From: Cytobacillus gottheilii
GTDB taxonomy: Bacteria; Bacillota; Bacilli; Bacillales; Cytobacillaceae
DNA length: 64,000 nt
Assembly: GCF_001636345.1 (NCBI RefSeq)
Contig: NZ_KV440945.1
Coordinates: 3,119,354 to 3,183,353 of the forward strand
Direction of reading: 5' to 3'
The notes below the pieces were generated by a model, which did not search any database, was not told the DNA's origin, and was given only the letters and a program-made list of their open reading frames with translations. A program made the position numbers and the translations under genes. Of this stretch, positions 26,345 through 35,021 are shown piece by piece; position 1 is the first letter of the stretch, and each line of letters starts with the position of its first letter.

Positions 26345-26474
26345 AACTCCCCTTTCCAAACTTATAAAAAAGCGCCTATTTTTCCCATAACAAGGCTTTT
26401 GCCCGTGTCCTAAAGGGCTCCCCCGCAATATGTTATTAATGTAGATCACAAGAAATATAAAGGAGGAAACAAAT

Positions 26475-26996
26475 ATGGGTTGTGGAAAGAAAGACGACTT
26501 CAAAGGCCAAAGCTGTGTATGTGAAGTAGTTCGTGCTATTAAAGATATTCAAGATAATGCAGAAGATACGTGCGAATGCCCTTCCAACTGTTTCTTAGAG
26601 CCTCTTGGAGCCATTTCACCAAGTAATAATAAAAAGAGAAAAAGTCCTGATACTCGTGTTTTCGTATTAAAAACTGCTGATGGGTCACCATTCCACGCGT
26701 TCTTTACAAACAGAAGTGATTGTGCATGCGTTTCAATCTTCTTCCGCGTAGAGGATGTGTTCGATAACTGCTGTGCTGTTCTTCGAGTACTTGAGCCAGT
26801 TTCAGAATGTGAAGGGCAAGGCGGCAGACCAAAATTCGAAACAGTAGATATTGTAGATGATTGCTGCATCGATTTGAAGAAAGTATGCAAAGTTGATGGC
26901 TTCCGCAGTACAGACGATTGCATTACAGTTGACCTTAGCTGCTTCTGTGCAGTTCAATGTATCGCAGACGTAGATCTTGATGTTTGCGAAGACTAA
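26475..26996 (+). CDS. cotZ: Spore coat protein CotZ/CotY
   Basis: A 173-residue cysteine-rich protein (about 20 Cys) with the CotY/CotZ order of motifs: GCGKKD start, SCVCEVVRAIKDIQ, ECPSNCF, CACVSIFFRVEDVFDNCC, VDDCCIDL and a Cys-rich acidic end. These proteins self-assemble into the crust/exosporium-basal lattice through disulfides. RBS AAAGGAGG lies eight bases from the ATG. Only one copy is present here, whereas B. subtilis has cotY and cotZ in tandem. It is convergent with cotO and ends in a strong terminator. SigK control is expected from the family. Confidence 0.92.
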   Translation: MGCGKKDDFKGQSCVCEVVRAIKDIQDNAEDTCECPSNCFLEPLGAISPSNNKKRKSPDTRVFVLKTADGSPFHAFFTNRSDCACVSIFFRVEDVFDNCCAVLRVLEPVSECEGQGGRPKFETVDIVDDCCIDLKKVCKVDGFRSTDDCITVDLSCFCAVQCIADVDLDVCED

Positions 26997-27011
26997 TTAA
27001 TATGCAATTAG

Positions 27012-27042
27012 AGCCAGCCGAGTGAATCGGCTGGCTTTTTTT
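27012..27042 (+). terminator. Terminator of cotZ
   Basis: Perfect stem AGCCAGCCGA / TCGGCTGGCT with loop GTGAA and seven T. Confidence 0.92.
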
Positions 27043-27161
27043 ACATCTGCAGGAACAATCATTTTTAGTTATATAGAAAGGAACTTGTAAAATTATACTG
27101 ATGCAAGCCCGCAGTTCATTCGTAATTGCTTTTTGGACATTGCCTTGATCATTGCAAGCGA

Positions 27162-27692
27162 TTATCTCATGCCGATCATCTTAACTGAAATCAAATCAGC
27201 TATATACATTTTTTCAACATTGTTATCGAATGTTTTTACTTCAATTTCGAAGTCAGTTTTATTGATAAGAATTCCTTTTACTGAAACATCAGTACATTCA
27301 AAAATACAAGCTACTGGCGGCAGCTGATGTGGAAAGTGATCTAAATAGTGCAATCTTTCCATTACATTCATTTCTTTAAAGCTTTTTACTCTCTTAAAAG
27401 AGGACCTTCTTTCTTTTGAAAACGGATTGGAATGTCCTCTTTGCTGTTCTTCATACTCTTCTATTACTTCTTGTTTATTTTCAACTGGAGCCACTTTAAC
27501 ATCTGACAGCTTTGTTTCCTTAAATGTATCAACTTTAGCATTTGATTCCTGTTCTTCAAATTGCAGCTGCATTTCTTTTACAGCAGGTTTTGATTTCTTT
27601 GATGAGAAAACACTTTGCATATTCACTTCAGGATAGTGGATATTCGGCTGATTGATATATAGAAGCGGTTCTTTTTTATCCTTAGCAAGCAT
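27162..27692 (-). CDS. cotO: Spore coat protein CotO
   Basis: A 176-residue protein with the CotO N-terminus (KEPLLYINQPNIHYPEVNMQ), a hydrophilic middle rich in Lys, Glu and Gln that is probably disordered, and a conserved C-terminal domain from about residue 115 with FKEMNVMERLHYLDHFP. CotO acts in late coat encasement, alongside CotH in B. subtilis. It is shorter than the 227-residue B. subtilis protein, mostly in the low-complexity part. ATG 27692 has AAGGAGGG six bases upstream. It sits between fabI and cotZ, as in B. subtilis. Confidence 0.85.
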   Translation of the reverse strand: MLAKDKKEPLLYINQPNIHYPEVNMQSVFSSKKSKPAVKEMQLQFEEQESNAKVDTFKETKLSDVKVAPVENKQEVIEEYEEQQRGHSNPFSKERRSSFKRVKSFKEMNVMERLHYLDHFPHQLPPVACIFECTDVSVKGILINKTDFEIEVKTFDNNVEKMYIADLISVKMIGMR

Positions 27693-27811
27693 AAACTTCC
27701 CTCCTTCTTTCACTCATTCATCGTATTATATGTATGCTGAAACTAGGCGTTCTTTTCCACTTAAAAATTTCTTCAAGTTTTAAAGTGTTAATTATCGGTT
27801 AAATGTAAAAA

Positions 27812-28014
27812 AGAGGCTGGGACAAAACGAAATTAATATTTCTAAAACACGAATATTCAATATCTTAGTTTCGGTATTTAATCAAGACCGTTCCATTTCA
27901 CTCATGAAATAAAATATATTTTATAATTTTAAATAAAAAACCGAATGATTAGAAAGATGATCTTCCTTACCATTCGGTTCAATAGGTATGTTAGTTACTT
28001 ATGTCCCAGTCTCA
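27812..28014. repeat. Intergenic element with GAGGCTGGGACA inverted ends
   Basis: About 200 bases between cotO and fabI. The left end reads GAGGCTGGGACAAAAC and the right end is its near inverse complement (CTTATGTCCCAGTCTC). Inside lies an AT-rich stretch and an ACCGAATG/CATTCGGT hairpin that acts as the fabI terminator. The end sequence is a known type of interspersed repeat in Firmicutes intergenic regions. No coding capacity is seen. Confidence 0.6.
27934..27978 (-). terminator. Terminator downstream of fabI
   Basis: Minus-strand ACCGAATG, an inner stem with mismatches, CATTCGGT and TTTTTTATTT. It lies inside the GAGGCTGGGACA element about 45 bases after fabI. Confidence 0.7.
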
Positions 28015-28022
28015 AAATTCTC

Positions 28023-28793
28023 TTATAAAATGTGGAACCCAGAATCTACATGAATGTTTTCTCCAGTAATCCCTCTTGCTAAATCACTGAATAAAAACAA
28101 GGCAGTATCGCCAACTTCTTCTGGCGTAGTTGTTCTGCGCAATGGTGCTTTCTCTTCAATTTCTTTTAATATAGAATTGAAATCACTTACACCTTTTGCA
28201 GAAAGTGTACGAATAGGACCAGCTGAAATGGAGTTTACACGGATGCCATCTACTCCAAGATCGGATGCTAAATATTTTACACTTGCATCAAGAGATGCTT
28301 TTGCTACACCCATAACATTGTAATTTTTAATTGCACGCTCTCCGCCTAAGTATGTTAACGTTACGATGCTGCCGCCTTCTGTCATAAGACCTCTTGCTTC
28401 TTTTGCAACAGCTGTTAAAGAATATGAGCTGATATTATGAGCAAGCAGGAAGCCATCACGAGTTGTATTCATGTATTCACCCTGCAATTCTTCTTTATTG
28501 GCAAAAGCGATACAATGAGCAACTCCATGAATGCTGCCAGCAGCTTCTTTGATTTGTGTAAAACATTTTTTAATATCGTCATCACTTGTTACATCACAAG
28601 GTAACACAAGGGAATCTGCTCCCTCTAATGATTCTGCCAATTCACGCACACTCTTTTCAAGACGCTCGCCTGCATACGTAAAAATTAATTTTGCCCCTGC
28701 TTCATGCAAAGATTTTGCAATTCCCCATGCAATACTGCGTTTATTAGCTACACCCATAACAACATATGTTTTATCTTTTAAAGAAATTGTCAA
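28023..28793 (-). CDS. fabI: Enoyl-[acyl-carrier-protein] reductase (NADH), FabI
   Basis: A 256-residue short-chain dehydrogenase-like enzyme that reduces trans-2-enoyl-ACP in the last step of each fatty acid elongation cycle. The family pattern is Y158-x6-K165 (NYNVMGVAKAS) with a further Tyr148 nearby, plus the nucleotide loop GVANKRSIAWGIA. Gly/Ala contacts at ISAGPIRTLSAKGV form the flexible substrate-binding loop. The start is a TTG with GGAGGC upstream. A FapR box lies 32 bases before the start, so repression is expected when malonyl-CoA is low. Confidence 0.96.
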   Translation of the reverse strand: MTISLKDKTYVVMGVANKRSIAWGIAKSLHEAGAKLIFTYAGERLEKSVRELAESLEGADSLVLPCDVTSDDDIKKCFTQIKEAAGSIHGVAHCIAFANKEELQGEYMNTTRDGFLLAHNISSYSLTAVAKEARGLMTEGGSIVTLTYLGGERAIKNYNVMGVAKASLDASVKYLASDLGVDGIRVNSISAGPIRTLSAKGVSDFNSILKEIEEKAPLRRTTTPEEVGDTALFLFSDLARGITGENIHVDSGFHIL

Positions 28794-28824
28794 ATTAAAC
28801 AGCCTCCATTACTAATACATGATA

Positions 28825-28841
28825 TTAATACCTAGTCCTAA
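28825..28841 (-). promoter_or_regulatory. FapR operator of fabI
   Basis: Minus strand TTAGGACTAGGTATTAA matches 13 of 17 positions of the FapR consensus TTAGTACCTGGTACTAA. A TAAAAT -10-like box lies immediately upstream, so the site would overlap the transcription start, as in B. subtilis fap genes. Confidence 0.75.
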
Positions 28842-28911
28842 TTTTACATGAATTGTTGTAAAAAGAAAAGGGCAAAAGGATGATTCGTCTTAGCTTTGTA
28901 TGTATTTTAAT

Positions 28912-28954
28912 AAAAAAACCCGAATGATTAGATATTATCTTCTAATCATTCGGG
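28912..28954 (-). terminator. Terminator of the antiporter gene yjbQ
   Basis: Minus-strand perfect 14-bp stem CCCGAATGATTAGA / TCTAATCATTCGGG followed by TTTTTTTATT, about 50 bases after the yjbQ stop. Confidence 0.85.
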
Positions 28955-29006
28955 TATCACTGAGTTGATTAATTACGCTCGCGTGATCACTTGTGAATAC
29001 ATATGT

Positions 29007-30857
29007 TTACACTAGCTCCAGCTCACGTTTTAGTTCATCTACATATTCTTTAGAACCTGTAATAATCAGTCTGTCATTCAGATGAAGCTCTGTATCTCCA
29101 TGTGGGACGATGGCATCTTTTCCTCTTAGGATTCTGACGAAGATAACATCACCCGTAAACGGAAACGTTCGAAGCAGCATGCCGTCAAACTGAGGATTCA
29201 GTAACTTGACCTCATATAATGCTGTTTCCTGGTTCGTCAGGATGTTGATTACACCAGGTGATTCAATCAGAGAACGCAATAGTGTTTTGGTTGAAAGAAT
29301 GGTCGAGAATACCTCAACCTCCTTATAACGCAGTAAATCTTCCATTTGCGGACTTTCTGTTCTCGCAATGACACGATTAACGCCTTTTTCCTTAAATCCT
29401 GTTGCTAGCTCAACATTAATCTTTTCATCCCCAGTAGATATAACAATAATGTCAGATTCTAATATATCAGTATTTGCCAATGAATCCATTGTAAAGTCAG
29501 GAATCTCATTGATATTAAATACTGAATCAGCAATTTGCTTATCAGCTTTCTCTTGTTTCTTATGATACAAGCTTGTTTGATATAAACCGGATTCTAGTTC
29601 TCTTGAAACAGGCATAGTCAGCTGATTTGCTCCAACAAACGCTACCCTTAATTTCTTTTCTTTTTGTGTATCAACCGGGAAAACCTTTTTAAATACAATA
29701 GGAGTAAATATGCTAGTGATTACCGCAACTAAAATAAGTGTTCCTGACATTTCAGCGGTGATCACACCCATGCGCTCTCCAATTGTAGCTGCTGCAATAA
29801 CAAGCGAAAGCGTAGACGTTAATAGAAAACCGGATGCAATCACTGTTTTCATGTCATACCATTTACGCAAGTACAAAATCGGAATCAATTTTGAAAGCAG
29901 CAAGGCGATTAGCAGCAGCGGGATAAGCAGCAGCATTTTCTTGTCACTGAACAATGCCCAAATATCGAGATCTACCCCAACCATTACAAAGAAAATCGGA
30001 ATCAGAAAACCATACCCAAATGAATCGAGCTTATGTACCAATTCTTGATTTGGAGATAATAGCGACACAAGCACTCCTGCTAAAAACGCCCCTAAGATAT
30101 TCTCTGCACCGACTGTTTCAGAGAGGGCTACAAGGAAGATGATTAAAGCGAAAACTGCTCTTGTGCCAATTTGTACAGTTCCTGTTGACAAAGATTCAAT
30201 AAAGCTGCGATTTTTAAAGCGGCTTCCAATGAAGTATAAAACGACTCCAGCTGCGAATAAGACAAGAAGCAGCCATGTATTGCCTTCCCCGCCATCATTA
30301 ACGGAAACAAATACTGCTAATAAAATCATTGTCACTAAATCCGCAATAACAGCGACTAGTAAGATGATCTGGCCTATCCCTGATTTCATAATATGTGCTT
30401 CCTTCAGAGTCGGCACAACTACACCTAAAGAAATCGTTGAAATGATTAAGGTCATCAAGAAGGCATTATCAATAAATCCAGCAAGGACGAATAAATACGA
30501 TAGCCCTAGTGATACAACAAAAATTCCAATAAATACGATAGTGGCTACTGAAAAAGCATTGGGTTCGAGCTTGCCGCTAGGCAGCTTTTCCCTTTTTTTC
30601 TTTGTGGAAAACGCACTGAAATCTATTTCAAGTCCGCTCAGAAACATTAAAAATATGAAACCAAGTGTTGATAATGTTTCTAGCCACATATCCTCCTGTA
30701 CAATATTAAATCCGCTTTTCCCGATAATGAGTCCCATTAAAATTTCTGCAACTACTACCGGAAGAACATTAAATTTTAAACGATGCAAAATAATAGGTGT
30801 TAAAAATGCAACGATAATAACAATTACTAATGATGCAACAGATGCACCGTGTTCCAT
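29007..30857 (-). CDS. yjbQ: CPA2-family monovalent cation/H+ antiporter with RCK domains (YjbQ)
   Basis: A 616-residue protein with 12-13 membrane helices of the Na+/H+-exchanger fold (about residues 5-385), then a cytoplasmic TrkA-N nucleotide-binding domain (from about 405, VAFVGANQLTMPVSREL) and a TrkA-C domain ending in LNDRLIITGSKEYVDEL. It probably exchanges K+ or Na+ for protons under control of a bound nucleotide. ATG 30857 has GGGAGGG upstream and gives the length of B. subtilis YjbQ. The open frame continues 37 codons upstream with a hydrophobic stretch but without a ribosome-binding site. Confidence 0.9.
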   Translation of the reverse strand: MEHGASVASLVIVIIVAFLTPIILHRLKFNVLPVVVAEILMGLIIGKSGFNIVQEDMWLETLSTLGFIFLMFLSGLEIDFSAFSTKKKREKLPSGKLEPNAFSVATIVFIGIFVVSLGLSYLFVLAGFIDNAFLMTLIISTISLGVVVPTLKEAHIMKSGIGQIILLVAVIADLVTMILLAVFVSVNDGGEGNTWLLLVLFAAGVVLYFIGSRFKNRSFIESLSTGTVQIGTRAVFALIIFLVALSETVGAENILGAFLAGVLVSLLSPNQELVHKLDSFGYGFLIPIFFVMVGVDLDIWALFSDKKMLLLIPLLLIALLLSKLIPILYLRKWYDMKTVIASGFLLTSTLSLVIAAATIGERMGVITAEMSGTLILVAVITSIFTPIVFKKVFPVDTQKEKKLRVAFVGANQLTMPVSRELESGLYQTSLYHKKQEKADKQIADSVFNINEIPDFTMDSLANTDILESDIIVISTGDEKINVELATGFKEKGVNRVIARTESPQMEDLLRYKEVEVFSTILSTKTLLRSLIESPGVINILTNQETALYEVKLLNPQFDGMLLRTFPFTGDVIFVRILRGKDAIVPHGDTELHLNDRLIITGSKEYVDELKRELELV

Positions 30858-31096
30858 CAAATCCCTCCCTTTATTCCAATAGCCTTTTAGCCATGAATTC
30901 TTTGTAAGCAAAATGTACACGCCAATCTTAACAATGATAGCGCATACAGTGCCAGCGAAAAGTTTCATAAACTTAAATAAACATTAAAATGACCTTATAT
31001 AATGGATTTTGTTTGCTGAATACGTCAGCATCTGCGCCTCTAATCAAATATAAACTTATGTTGCCCCTATCTAATGGATAAATGATCATTTCAGCA

Positions 31097-31130
31097 AAAG
31101 AAAAAGCCGGGAAAATCACATTCCGGCTTT
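31097..31130 (-). terminator. Terminator of the yjbM-yjbN-yjbO operon
   Basis: Minus-strand AAAGCCGG, 12-base loop, CCGGCTTT then TTCTTTT. The adjoining 30858-31096 region should hold the yjbQ promoter; no other feature is seen there. Confidence 0.8.
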
Positions 31131-31178
31131 ATCATGTCCGTATATAGTTAGATTGGTTCCAGACATAACCCTTTTCTA

Positions 31179-32075
31179 TTATTCACCTGCATTATGCAGC
31201 AGTCTTTTAATATCATCAGGCAACGGTGACGAAAATGAAAGAACCTTCTTCAAAAAGGGGTGGTAAAACGTTAGATGACAGCAATGCAGTGCCTGTCTGT
31301 TGATCTTTGCTACGCTTCCCCCGTATAAATCATCTCCAAGAAGCGGGTGGCCTAGAAAAGATAAATGAACACGAATCTGATGAGTTCTGCCAGTATCTAA
31401 CATGAGCTGTACATGAGTAAATTGATCATACCTTCTCTTTACTTCGTACCGAGTACGTGCAAAAGCACCATCACTTCTGACTTCTCGTTCAATGATACTT
31501 TCCTTCTTTCTCCCAATTGGCTCCTCAATGATGCCATAGTCGTCTAAAGAGCCCTCTACCAGTGCTTCATATGTTCGCTTTATCTCATGAATCTTTTGCT
31601 GTTTGCTCAGAAGATGATGAACATGTCTGTGCTTTGCAATAAGCACTAGACCTGACGTGTCGCGGTCAAGCCTTGTCAGAATATGGACGGTGGATTGTAA
31701 ACCAATGTCCTCATAGTAGCCAATAATGGCATTAGCCAGGCTTCCGGCGGGATGCTCACGTGAAGGGATCGTACTCATGCCTGCCTTTTTGTCAACGACC
31801 ATAACATAAGAATCCTCATAAACAATCGAAATGGGCAGCCTTTCTCCCTTTAACCCCTCACTAGTGGTTTCATTAGGGAATACAACCCTCACACGATCCT
31901 GTTCTTGTAAAACATAACGGACATTTTCTATTTCTTCGTTTACAAAGATAGAACCGCCGCTGAATTTTATATCCGTTAAAGCTGATTTGGAAATCCCTTT
32001 TTCGAAAAGAAATTGTTTCAGCATTACTCCGCTGCTATCCTTTTCAATTATCCATTCTAGTTCAAAAGATGCCAC
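31179..32075 (-). CDS. yjbO: RluA/RluD-family pseudouridine synthase (YjbO)
   Basis: A 298-residue enzyme with an N-terminal S4-like RNA-binding region (residues 1-75) and a catalytic domain carrying the RluA motif HILTRLDRDTSGLVLIAK, with the nucleophilic Asp in RLDRDTSG, plus TGRTHQIRVHLSFLGHPLLGD. It isomerises uridine to pseudouridine in rRNA or tRNA; the target is unknown. The start is GTG, preceded by AGAGGCAAG. It is the last gene of the operon with NAD kinase and RelQ, 28 bases after yjbN. Confidence 0.92.
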   Translation of the reverse strand: MASFELEWIIEKDSSGVMLKQFLFEKGISKSALTDIKFSGGSIFVNEEIENVRYVLQEQDRVRVVFPNETTSEGLKGERLPISIVYEDSYVMVVDKKAGMSTIPSREHPAGSLANAIIGYYEDIGLQSTVHILTRLDRDTSGLVLIAKHRHVHHLLSKQQKIHEIKRTYEALVEGSLDDYGIIEEPIGRKKESIIEREVRSDGAFARTRYEVKRRYDQFTHVQLMLDTGRTHQIRVHLSFLGHPLLGDDLYGGSVAKINRQALHCCHLTFYHPFLKKVLSFSSPLPDDIKRLLHNAGE

Positions 32076-32103
32076 AACATCTTGCCTCTATTCATCTGTT
32101 TTT

Positions 32104-32898
32104 TCAATCTGCTACAAAAGAATCATGAACTCGTTTCCAGAATGGAAACGGTCTAAACCTTGCAAACCGAACTCTTTCTTCCGCCACTCTGAATTGTATT
32201 GATTTGACGTCTTTATGCAGTAAGGAAAGATGATCAATGGTTATTTTAAAATCTTGTTCATTCACTGGCTTTAACATGCAAGTATGGTGTGCTGGCAAAA
32301 CTAGTGGTGAACCGACTGTCCGGAAAACCTTATTATTAATAGACGCCATTTCCGCCAGCTGAATGGCAGGCAGTGATGGATGCAAAATCGCTCCGCCGAG
32401 CGCTTTATTATAAGCAGTACTTCCAGATGGTGTTGAAAGACAGAGACCATCTCCCCTAAATCTTTCAAAATGCTGCCCCCGTATTTCTACATCCATAACA
32501 AGAGTTGCGTCATCTGCTTTAACTGTAGATTCATTTAGGGCCAGATATCTTGTTTCCTTGCCGCCATTCTGATACCTTACAACCGTTTCAAGTAACGGAT
32601 ACTCTACTATCTCATAAGGAGTTTTTGCAATGGCAATAACGAGCTTTTCAATTTCTTCTGGAACCCAATCCGCATAAAAGCCCAGATGACCAGTATGTAC
32701 ACCAATAAAAGCTGTTCGGTCAAGCCTGCTGCTATATCTGTGGAAGGCATACAATAAAGTGCCATCACCTCCAACTGAAATAACAAGATCCGGCTCTTCT
32801 TCATCATAGATTAATTCGAAATCAAGTAGATAGGATTTCATTTTGTGCATCAGGGTATTGGATTCAGAATTCCCTTTAGAAGTTATGGCAAATCTCAT
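32104..32898 (-). CDS. nadK: NAD kinase
   Basis: A 264-residue enzyme that makes NADP from NAD and ATP. The signature GGDGT is at residues 43-47 ([13 protein letters not shown]), ALNE comes later with the conserved Asn-Glu, and a Gly-rich [17 protein letters not shown] segment binds NAD. The length is that of B. subtilis PpnKA (YjbN). The start has AGAGGTG upstream. It lies 50 bases after the (p)ppGpp synthetase gene and before the pseudouridine synthase, the conserved yjbM-yjbN-yjbO order. Confidence 0.96.
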   Translation of the reverse strand: MRFAITSKGNSESNTLMHKMKSYLLDFELIYDEEEPDLVISVGGDGTLLYAFHRYSSRLDRTAFIGVHTGHLGFYADWVPEEIEKLVIAIAKTPYEIVEYPLLETVVRYQNGGKETRYLALNESTVKADDATLVMDVEIRGQHFERFRGDGLCLSTPSGSTAYNKALGGAILHPSLPAIQLAEMASINNKVFRTVGSPLVLPAHHTCMLKPVNEQDFKITIDHLSLLHKDVKSIQFRVAEERVRFARFRPFPFWKRVHDSFVAD

Positions 32899-32948
32899 CG
32901 TCTAAAGCACCTCTTTTACATTCATTTGAGGATCATGCTATCTATTTA

Positions 32949-33569
32949 CTACTGCTTTTTCTTATTGCGAGTAAAGAATGCTTGCGCTTCCTGTATCTCG
33001 CCTTTAATGGCTGACATCTCTTCATCTAAGCGAAAAGCAGCCTCTGCTGCTCGCTGGAGCCTCATCTTTAAATCGTCTGGGAAAAGTCCTTTATATTTAT
33101 AATTCAATGAATGCTCAACCGTTGCCCAAAAGTTCATGGCAAGTGTCCTTATTTGAATCTCAGCTAAAATTTTCTTTTCGCCTTTGATTGTTTGCACTGG
33201 ATAAGCAATGACGACATGGTAAGAACGGTATCCGCTTGCTTTTTTGTGCGAAATATAATCTCGTTCTTCAACAATTTCAAAATCATTCCGCAGCCGCAAA
33301 ATTTCTACTACTTTTCTTATATCATCTACAAACTGGCACATCATCCTTAAGCCAGCAATATCCTGCATGTCTGATTCAAGCCGATTCAATGGAATACCCT
33401 TTTGATTTGCTTTATCTAATATACTTGCAATGGGCTTTACCCTTCCAGTTACAAATTCAATCGGAGAATGATCAGAATTCATCTCGAATTGACTTCTCAT
33501 TCCTTTAAGCTTTACTTTTAACTCATCAACGGCCTGTTTATATGGAGCCAAAAAAAGATCCCAATGCAT
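32949..33569 (-). CDS. relQ: Small alarmone synthetase RelQ/SasB (GTP pyrophosphokinase)
   Basis: A 206-residue single-domain RelA/SpoT synthetase without hydrolase or regulatory domains. It has IEFVTGRVKPIASI, the IAGLRMMCQFVDDI segment, SGYRSYHVVI and EIQIRTLAMNFWAT, all typical of RelQ, and a C-terminal helix for tetramer formation. It transfers pyrophosphate from ATP to GDP or GTP to form (p)ppGpp and is allosterically activated by pppGpp in relatives. ATG 33569 has AAGGGTGG upstream and matches B. subtilis YjbM; the longer frame to 33647 does not. Confidence 0.95.
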   Translation of the reverse strand: MHWDLFLAPYKQAVDELKVKLKGMRSQFEMNSDHSPIEFVTGRVKPIASILDKANQKGIPLNRLESDMQDIAGLRMMCQFVDDIRKVVEILRLRNDFEIVEERDYISHKKASGYRSYHVVIAYPVQTIKGEKKILAEIQIRTLAMNFWATVEHSLNYKYKGLFPDDLKMRLQRAAEAAFRLDEEMSAIKGEIQEAQAFFTRNKKKQ

Positions 33570-33672
33570 AAATACCACCCTTTTAGAAAAGCGTAAGGCG
33601 CTTGCTTTTGCCAATTCAAAGCAAAGACGCATTACACTAGACGTCAAGAAAATAAGTAATTCAATTTTGCTT

Positions 33673-34062
33673 TTATTCTTGAGTTATACCTTGAAAAATA
33701 CTTTCAACTTTTTCTACCATAACTTCACCATAATTGCTGTTACCGGTAATATTTTCGATAAGGTAGGAAAGTTCTTCTTGGAATGCAGTCAATAAAATCT
33801 CCGTTTTGCCGTTTGTCAATTTTACTGCAGCTTCAGTTTGATGAGCTTTCTTTAAATCACTCCACGAATGCTCTGGGAGTACTAAATATGTATAATCGTT
33901 ATCCACTTCCAATATGTAAACAAAAGCCAAGTGATCAGAGTCTACTAACATTTGTTCCATCGGCTTTATGTTAGAAAGGTCAATCTCACGATCAATGGAT
34001 AAAACAAGTTCGTTAACTTCTTCTTGATAATGTACAGCTGAAATCGTCAATTTATTTTTCAT
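33673..34062 (-). CDS. yjbL: UPF0738 family protein (YjbL)
   Basis: A 129-residue acidic cytoplasmic protein matching B. subtilis YjbL in size and position between relQ and yjbK. Conserved-looking parts are the YILEVDNDYTYLVLPEHSW segment and a helical C-terminus. No catalytic motif or membrane segment is visible and the family has no known function. The ATG has TGGAGG-like GGAGGTAT upstream. About 100 bases separate its stop from the relQ start. Confidence 0.8.
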   Translation of the reverse strand: MKNKLTISAVHYQEEVNELVLSIDREIDLSNIKPMEQMLVDSDHLAFVYILEVDNDYTYLVLPEHSWSDLKKAHQTEAAVKLTNGKTEILLTAFQEELSYLIENITGNSNYGEVMVEKVESIFQGITQE

Positions 34063-34112
34063 TATTATACCTCCAGACTCCCCCCTATTTTATCATATCA
34101 TCCACAAAAAAC

Positions 34113-34266
34113 TAAAGAAAACTTGACGATTGGCGAGCCGCATGGCGATGACAGAGTCTTAGTTGCACTTATACTTTTTTCCAAATTAGCTCCTCCGCCG
34201 TTTTACTCCTGCGCTAGCTAATTTATCCCTTATAAAGTATAAAGAAAACTTGACGATTGGCGAGCC
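34113..34266. repeat. Intergenic repeat: 27-bp direct repeats flanking an imperfect palindrome
   Basis: A 27-bp sequence beginning TAAAGAAAACTTGACG and ending GGCGAGCC occurs identically at 34113-34139 and 34240-34266. Between them, TTATACTTTTTTCC..AAATTAGCT is roughly inverted as AGCTAATTT..AAAGTATAA. It fills most of the 34063-34370 gap between yjbL and yjbK and shows no coding sequence. It looks like a repetitive intergenic element. Confidence 0.7.
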
Positions 34267-34370
34267 TTAAATACAAGGACAGCACAATAGTATTTAATGG
34301 GTGACAGTCATTGCAGTTTTGGCTTTAGATTGCCATAATAATGAATATTAGCAATGAAAGGAACTGAAAT

Positions 34371-34964
34371 ATGGATAAACATATTGAAATTGAATTTAAA
34401 AACCTGCTGACAAAAAGTGAGTTTGATTTATTGAAATCATCTCTGAACTTTACTGAAGGAGATTTTCAAACTCAAACAAATTATTATTTTGACACAGCCA
34501 ATTTCCAATTAAAACAACAGAAAAGTGCCTTAAGGATCCGGGAAAAGAATGGACACTATGAACTTACTTTAAAACAGCCGCATGAGAATGGTTTATTAGA
34601 AACAAATGATATATTAACTAAAGAAGCTGCTGAAATAGCAATTAATGCCAAAAGCTTAAACCAAACTGAATTTTTACACCATGAACTTTTCTCGATCTTG
34701 ACTGAAAATGGCATTTCCTTAGAAGATATAACCCTTTTTGGCTCATTAAAAACGCTCAGAGCTGAAAAAGAATATAAAGGCGGACTGCTAGTACTGGACA
34801 ATAGTTACTATTTAAATGAAGAGGATTTTGAGTTAGAATATGAGGTAAGTGATCGAGCAAATGGAGAAGTTATTTTTAAGGAGCTACTTGCTGAATATCG
34901 CATTCCTATGAGGGAAACAGAAAATAAGGTTAAACGTTTATATAACCGAAAGACTTCATTATAA
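34371..34964 (+). CDS. yjbK: CYTH-domain phosphohydrolase (YjbK)
   Basis: A 197-residue CYTH protein: the name-giving start is IEIEFKNLL (the ExExK motif region), then QTNYYFDT, LRIREKNGHYELTLKQP and LVLDNSYYLNEEDFELEYEV, contributing basic and acidic residues of the triphosphate tunnel. Family members hydrolyse inorganic triphosphate or organic polyphosphates with metal ions. It corresponds to B. subtilis YjbK, near relQ and NAD kinase on the other strand. RBS AAAGGAAC precedes the ATG. cwlQ follows 57 bases later in the same direction. Confidence 0.92.
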   Translation: MDKHIEIEFKNLLTKSEFDLLKSSLNFTEGDFQTQTNYYFDTANFQLKQQKSALRIREKNGHYELTLKQPHENGLLETNDILTKEAAEIAINAKSLNQTEFLHHELFSILTENGISLEDITLFGSLKTLRAEKEYKGGLLVLDNSYYLNEEDFELEYEVSDRANGEVIFKELLAEYRIPMRETENKVKRLYNRKTSL

Positions 34965-35021
34965 TTCTATAAACTGCCAGTTCGTATATTTTATACTTCT
35001 ATTGAAGGAGATCGCATACAG

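Noticed and set aside
30857..30968. 37-codon N-terminal extension of the antiporter with a hydrophobic segment
   Set aside because: No ribosome-binding site before the upstream ATG, while GGGAGGG precedes the ATG at 30857, which matches the family length.
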